DNA from: a virus
Virus record (IMG/VR): IMGVR_UViG_3300023176_001394
Coordinates: 1 to 64,000 of that record
Length of the DNA stretch: 64,000 bases
Direction: 5' to 3' (one strand)
Under the pieces are notes generated by a model. That model made no database searches. It saw nothing but the letters and a program-made list of their open reading frames with translations, and was not told the DNA's origin. The number at the start of each line of letters is the position of its first letter. Positions within the stretch are counted from its first letter, which is position 1. Below, piece after piece: positions 60,796 to 64,000 of the stretch. Made by a program: the position numbers and the translations under genes.

Positions 60796-61738
60796 TTCCG
60801 AAGAGCGAGATATGTAATCTTGGGGTAAATCGCCATCCTTTTTCCATACAAACTTCGGCGACTTCTTTAACGTTGAGATTGTATTCTTCACTGCGTCCGC
60901 CCAACGGCATACAATATACTGGACATTGAACCCCGGCGTCTCTGTAAGCCTCCACAGCTCTTTCAGCTTCTTCAATATCATTACGATTAGCGACAACAAA
61001 CTTGAGATAAATGTCACTACCGTCAACAAGGCTATACTCACGAGCGACAGCAGGCAGTATAGCAGTATCCCAAGGTTCTCCGCTAACACTAAGTTTTGGG
61101 GAACAAGACCACGTGATTGCAAATCTGTCTTGGTCTGTGAGATAGTTGAAGAAATCATCGTGTAGATGTTGTGTAGTGTTTGTTTCAAATGTAACATTTT
61201 TTAATCCTTGCATCTTTGGATGCTCAAACAATTCGATGTATAATCTTTGCCATGCTAACAAAGGTTCGCCACCGGTCATAATTAAATGGATGTCTTGTCC
61301 ATTGTCCTGTGTCCACTTACCGTTTGGAGTAAGAGACAATAAGTGTTCAACTACTTCATCTACTGTTGCCAGTTTGTTAAAGTCTTTGAACTCAGGATAG
61401 ATACTAGCATACGTATCACATCCTGTGTGTATAATAGGCAAGTCATTAAACTCTTTAGTAGTTTTATGTACACCTGCATCAATTAGGGCTTTAACCTCTG
61501 CATTGTGTTTTATGCCGTCTTTATGTTGTTGCCAACGATCTCTTTTTTCATTAGTACCAAAGTTCATGCAACGGAAGTTACAACCAAAAGTACGTAGGAA
61601 CACACTAGGGACGCCAACAAACTTACCTTCACCTTGTACACTATAAAATGCTTCTGAATATCTTAGTTTCATTTCTGGTTTCCTGTTAACAGCTTCGTAA
61701 GATGGATAACCTTTTTCAAATACTGGACTTTCAATCAT
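60779..61738 (-). CDS. queE: 7-carboxy-7-deazaguanine synthase-like radical SAM protein
   Basis: 319 residues from the ATG at 61738, which overlaps the folE stop as TAATG. SEAFYSVQGEGKFVGVPSVF is the signature of QueE, which makes the 7-deazaguanine core of queuosine or of modified phage DNA. The cluster motif is Cys53-x3-Cys57, but the third position is Phe60 (FGCNFRCMNFG); Cys107 in HTGCDTY may supply the third ligand. MTGGEPLLAWQRL is the GGEP strand. FolE provides its precursor pathway; QueD is not in this window. Confidence 0.82.
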   Translation of the reverse strand: MIESPVFEKGYPSYEAVNRKPEMKLRYSEAFYSVQGEGKFVGVPSVFLRTFGCNFRCMNFGTNEKRDRWQQHKDGIKHNAEVKALIDAGVHKTTKEFNDLPIIHTGCDTYASIYPEFKDFNKLATVDEVVEHLLSLTPNGKWTQDNGQDIHLIMTGGEPLLAWQRLYIELFEHPKMQGLKNVTFETNTTQHLHDDFFNYLTDQDRFAITWSCSPKLSVSGEPWDTAILPAVAREYSLVDGSDIYLKFVVANRNDIEEAERAVEAYRDAGVQCPVYCMPLGGRSEEYNLNVKEVAEVCMEKGWRFTPRLHISLFGNAWGT

Positions 61739-62421
61739 TAGCAAGCAAACTCCTGTTGTAGTTTAATGTTGTCAAAGAATTCCTTTTTAGTTCCTGAATC
61801 GTCTTTAAATGCACCTTTTAGTACAGTTGTTTGTGTAAGACTACTATGCGCCATAATGCCTCGATTTTCGCAACAACCATGTGTTGCTTGTACATACACA
61901 CCTAAGTGTTCTGCATTAGTTGCAAGTTGAATCTGTTTAGCAATTTCGTTTGCAAGTTCTTCTTGCAGTGTACCACGTCTAGCACACCACTGTGCAATAC
62001 GTGTATACTTGCTTAAACCAATAAGTTTTTCAGCGGCAATGATACCAATGTATGCAGTACCTACTACTGGCTGATGATGATGCGAACACATACTCTTTAG
62101 TTCTGAACGAACTACAAGCATACCTTCGTATCGTTCTTCTGAATCATTTGGAAATGCCGTTGCACTTGGAATAGGATCATAACGTCCTGCCATAATCTCA
62201 TTAAAGTACATTTTTGCAAGACGTCTTGCTGTACCTTGTGAATTAGGATCATTAAGGCGATCAATTACAAGAGCGTCTAGCACACTTTCAAAGGCTCTAG
62301 TTGCTTCATCGATAAGTAGCTCTTTGTCGCCACGTTGTAGCACATGTGAAATGTTGTCGCCAGCCCAGTAACGGATACCGGCGTCTTCTAGTTTTTGTTT
62401 AATCTGTCTTGCTTTACTCAT
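61738..62421 (-). CDS. folE: GTP cyclohydrolase I
   Basis: 227 residues. SMCSHHHQPVVGTAYIGIIA carries Cys112 and the zinc/active-site histidines, KLIGLSKYTRIAQWCARRGT is the core signature, and THGCCENRGIM brings Cys183 and Cys184. GTP cyclohydrolase I makes 7,8-dihydroneopterin triphosphate, the first intermediate of folate and 7-deazaguanine synthesis. GGAG is 6 bases before the ATG. A strong promoter lies at 62477-62505. It is translationally coupled to queE. Confidence 0.9.
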   Translation of the reverse strand: MSKARQIKQKLEDAGIRYWAGDNISHVLQRGDKELLIDEATRAFESVLDALVIDRLNDPNSQGTARRLAKMYFNEIMAGRYDPIPSATAFPNDSEERYEGMLVVRSELKSMCSHHHQPVVGTAYIGIIAAEKLIGLSKYTRIAQWCARRGTLQEELANEIAKQIQLATNAEHLGVYVQATHGCCENRGIMAHSSLTQTTVLKGAFKDDSGTKKEFFDNIKLQQEFAC

Positions 62422-62453
62422 TTATATCTCCGATGTTAAGGCAGAGGATTGCC

Positions 62454-62485
62454 GTGTATACTGCACAATTATATACAGTATACAC
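62454..62485. repeat. 10-bp inverted repeat over the folE promoter
   Basis: GTGTATACTG (62454-62463) and CAGTATACAC (62476-62485) are perfect inverted arms with a 12-base centre. The distal arm covers the -10 box of the folE promoter; the other arm lies in the early leader. It may be an operator, or a hairpin formed only in read-through RNA. Confidence 0.7.
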
Positions 62486-62505
62486 TTATTTAGGTTTTTT
62501 GTCAA
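62477..62505 (-). promoter_or_regulatory. Sigma70-type promoter of the folE operon
   Basis: On the minus strand TTGACA (62500-62505) and TATACT (62477-62482) are 17 bases apart with GTG before the -10 box. The leader to the folE ATG at 62421 is about 50 bases. Confidence 0.8.
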
Positions 62506-62510
62506 GACTA

Positions 62511-62720
62511 TTATTTAAAATAGCCATCAATTACTTCCAAAATATCATGATATTTTGCAATTTCCATGAACTCTTTGTCAAGTTCTTCCATAATATCGCC
62601 GTGTTCGCCGATACCTACTGGATTGCTTAATAAAACTTCTGCATTCATTCTATGCTTCTCGATATGTCCGATTGCATGATCTCTGGCAGCCTTAAGCAAA
62701 TTAGATCTTAAGTTAGTCAT
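62511..62720 (-). CDS. Small conserved phage protein (69 aa)
   Basis: 69 residues (NLRSNLLKAARDHAIGHIEK, HRMNAEVLLSNPVGIGEHGD, IMEELDKEFMEIAKYHDILE). This helical protein is one I recall as very widespread in marine T4-like phages. AAGGA lies upstream; the start overlaps the TauD-like gene stop (ATGA). No known function. Confidence 0.72.
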   Translation of the reverse strand: MTNLRSNLLKAARDHAIGHIEKHRMNAEVLLSNPVGIGEHGDIMEELDKEFMEIAKYHDILEVIDGYFK

Positions 62721-63802
62721 TGTGTTTCCTTTCTCGGTATTTTGAAATCTTTTAAGCCTAAAACTTTAGCACGGTCGTTTACATTGTCAATATAATCATT
62801 TATAAAAGGTTGTTGTAAATAAGGTTGCCAAGGCTCGTCTTGAAGATTTGTATAGTGATGTTGTATTCGATAACATAGACGTTTATCAACATCGCCTAAT
62901 CGTCTATGCAAAGTAATACTGTTATCAAATAAAAGTAAATCGTTATCATTTTGATAATAATGATCATATATATATTTGTCAACAAACAATTCTTTGTTTA
63001 TTTGATCAAAAATCTTATCACTTTCTTCTTTCGATAAACCTTTTATAGAATATGCAGTATTAATAGGATAATGTAATCCTTTGATTCCGCCAGGACTTTG
63101 AACTACCATAGGTATTTCAATATCATCTTCAGGACACATATTAAAATGCATTACGTTGTCCTGTTCTTCTCTAAGTCCTGGATTTATTTTGCCGGCTGTA
63201 AATCTGTGCAAAATTACCATTTCATCTAGTTCACTTCTAAATGCATCAGAAACAGATTCGTAATAATCAGTAGTAGTAATAAACCCGGTTGCACTTCCTA
63301 CAACATTTTCTGCGCCTAGTAAAGATACGCCTGGTACAAAAGTTAATGTTCCGCTTTCATTACTATGCCAAAGTAGTTCGCCTTCAGCAAACATACCTAA
63401 AGGACGTCCTTTTGAATCTTTTTGTCCTGAAACTCTCATTACAGACGTTTTGTGCTGAACAGTATCTCTCTCAATCATATTAGTCATTTCAATGAGTACG
63501 TTCTTGTCTTTTTCTTCGATTTTTGGATCATTACGCATGATCCTGTTCATGATATTTCTTAAAGAAGTTTCATTGTATTTCTTAAGCATTTGGTAAGACA
63601 TGCCACTAGTATTTTCTCCCCATAATGCCATTAGCTCAGATTGTTTACGCCAATCTATATTAGTATTTCTAATAATAGTAACTAAATTTTTAAGATGCAA
63701 CTTGCCTATTTCAATCCATTCTTCATTAGAAATATTTTGTAAATCTAAATCGTCTATGAATATACCATAATTACCGCATCCAGGAATTTTACTTATTTTC
63801 AT
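62717..63802 (-). CDS. TauD/TfdA-like oxygenase with altered iron-ligand motif
   Basis: 361 residues. WHSNESGTLTFVPGVSLLGA occupies the place of the WHTD-type motif of TauD/TfdA dioxygenases, with His146, Asn148 and Glu149; the usual acidic ligand position holds Asn. A distal His in LLLFDNSITLHRRLGD and a RLCYRIQHHY strand complete the fold. SATGFITTTDYYESVSDAFR resembles marine phage homologues I recall. It overlaps the HIT gene by 14 bases. Activity depends on whether Asn or Glu can hold iron. Confidence 0.7.
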   Translation of the reverse strand: MKISKIPGCGNYGIFIDDLDLQNISNEEWIEIGKLHLKNLVTIIRNTNIDWRKQSELMALWGENTSGMSYQMLKKYNETSLRNIMNRIMRNDPKIEEKDKNVLIEMTNMIERDTVQHKTSVMRVSGQKDSKGRPLGMFAEGELLWHSNESGTLTFVPGVSLLGAENVVGSATGFITTTDYYESVSDAFRSELDEMVILHRFTAGKINPGLREEQDNVMHFNMCPEDDIEIPMVVQSPGGIKGLHYPINTAYSIKGLSKEESDKIFDQINKELFVDKYIYDHYYQNDNDLLLFDNSITLHRRLGDVDKRLCYRIQHHYTNLQDEPWQPYLQQPFINDYIDNVNDRAKVLGLKDFKIPRKETQ

Positions 63803-64000
63803 TTTTATAATTACCCTTTCCTGGTATCACATTTCTTATACCGCCAACTGGGTCAACTGTATCACCATCACGGCGAAAAATTAAATGAACATGAGGATAC
63901 ATGCAAGTTTGTCCTGCACTCTCGCCCATATTTATACCAACATTAAAACCTGTAATAGGATTAGTGTCTGCTTCTACATTCATGCTACCCATTTCCATAG
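63789..64000 (-). CDS. HIT-family protein, N-terminus outside window
   Basis: The C-terminal ~70 residues of a histidine-triad protein: FNVGINMGESAGQTCMYPHV, then HLIFRRDGDTVDPVGGIRNV and IPGKGNY. The family motif HxHxH is here Tyr-Pro-His-Val-His, so the first histidine is Tyr and the second and third are kept. HIT proteins hydrolyse or transfer nucleotide phosphoesters. The gene continues past the window edge. Confidence 0.72.
   Translation of the reverse strand, partial: MEMGSMNVEADTNPITGFNVGINMGESAGQTCMYPHVHLIFRRDGDTVDPVGGIRNVIPGKGNYKNENK

Noticed and set aside
60796-61197. Membrane-like protein reading antiphase inside queE
   Set aside because: It lies entirely within the confident queE gene in another frame; only its last ~38 residues beyond queE look coding.
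1-64000. tRNA genes, CRISPR arrays, transposons, attachment sites
   Set aside because: Intergenic gaps are under about 110 bases and none shows a cloverleaf, repeat-spacer array or transposase; a full tRNA scan could not be run.
1-64000. Diversity-generating retroelement linked to the Mtd-type fibre
   Set aside because: No reverse transcriptase or template/variable repeat pair was recognised in the window.

Overview
This window looks like part of the genome of a large marine T4-like tailed phage (myovirus). It is AT-rich with tightly packed genes that often overlap by 1 to 20 bases. It has tail-fibre families typical of marine T4-like phages, T4-type late promoter boxes (NATAAATA), a T4-type RNase H, a FolE/QueE pair and many small proteins that I recall as conserved in marine T4-like phages. 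No photosynthesis genes are visible, so a SAR11-like or a picocyanobacterial host are both possible; the sequence does not decide. No tRNA, rRNA, CRISPR array or insertion sequence was recognised. No stretch longer than about 110 bases lacks a gene.

Layout. (1) 1-20040, plus strand: virion structural block. It holds the C-terminal >3150 residues of a giant modular protein, a small structural protein, four paralogous fibre proteins sharing one N-terminal module but with different C-termini, and a further structural protein. A prolyl-hydroxylase-like 2-oxoglutarate (2OG) oxygenase sits between the fibre genes. Late promoter boxes precede most transcription units. (2) 20045-37657, plus strand: an accessory operon behind a near-consensus sigma70 promoter. 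It has glycosyltransferases, a repeat-methyltransferase fusion, then nine radical SAM enzymes with a QueC-like PP-loop ATPase and a 2OG oxygenase among them. The last gene has its own promoter. (3) 45987-37649, minus strand: methyltransferase, second QueC-like protein, three radical SAM enzymes, a 2OG oxygenase, an acyltransferase-like protein, an unknown protein and a fibre with an Mtd-type N-terminus. (4) 46048-49818, plus strand: a radical SAM enzyme, a short SDR-like protein, two cupins and a 2OG oxygenase. (5) 51221-49810, minus strand: methyltransferase and a further 2OG oxygenase. 51314-52200, plus strand: two late unknown genes. (6) 64000-52186, minus strand: mostly core phage genes. 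These are a HIT protein, a TauD-like oxygenase, FolE, QueE, an MBD4-like DNA glycosylase, RNase H, a MoxR-type AAA+ ATPase, a VWA/metallopeptidase protein and many conserved unknowns, ending in two more 2OG oxygenases.

The most striking content is the island at 20-53 kb: 13 radical SAM enzymes (14 in the window with QueE), two PP-loop ATPases, eight 2OG-type oxygenases in the window, three methyltransferases, three glycosyltransferase-like proteins and two cupins. They form overlapping, apparently co-translated operons next to and among fibre genes. This looks like an uncharacterised phage modification or biosynthesis system. Possible targets are fibres, a phage-encoded peptide, cell-surface glycan, or a nucleoside; the sequence does not say which.

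Regulation is unusually legible: five near-consensus TTGACA/TATAAT-type promoters, eight good T4-type late boxes, and a hairpin at 58145-58177 placed so that only read-through transcripts, not late transcripts, can form it.
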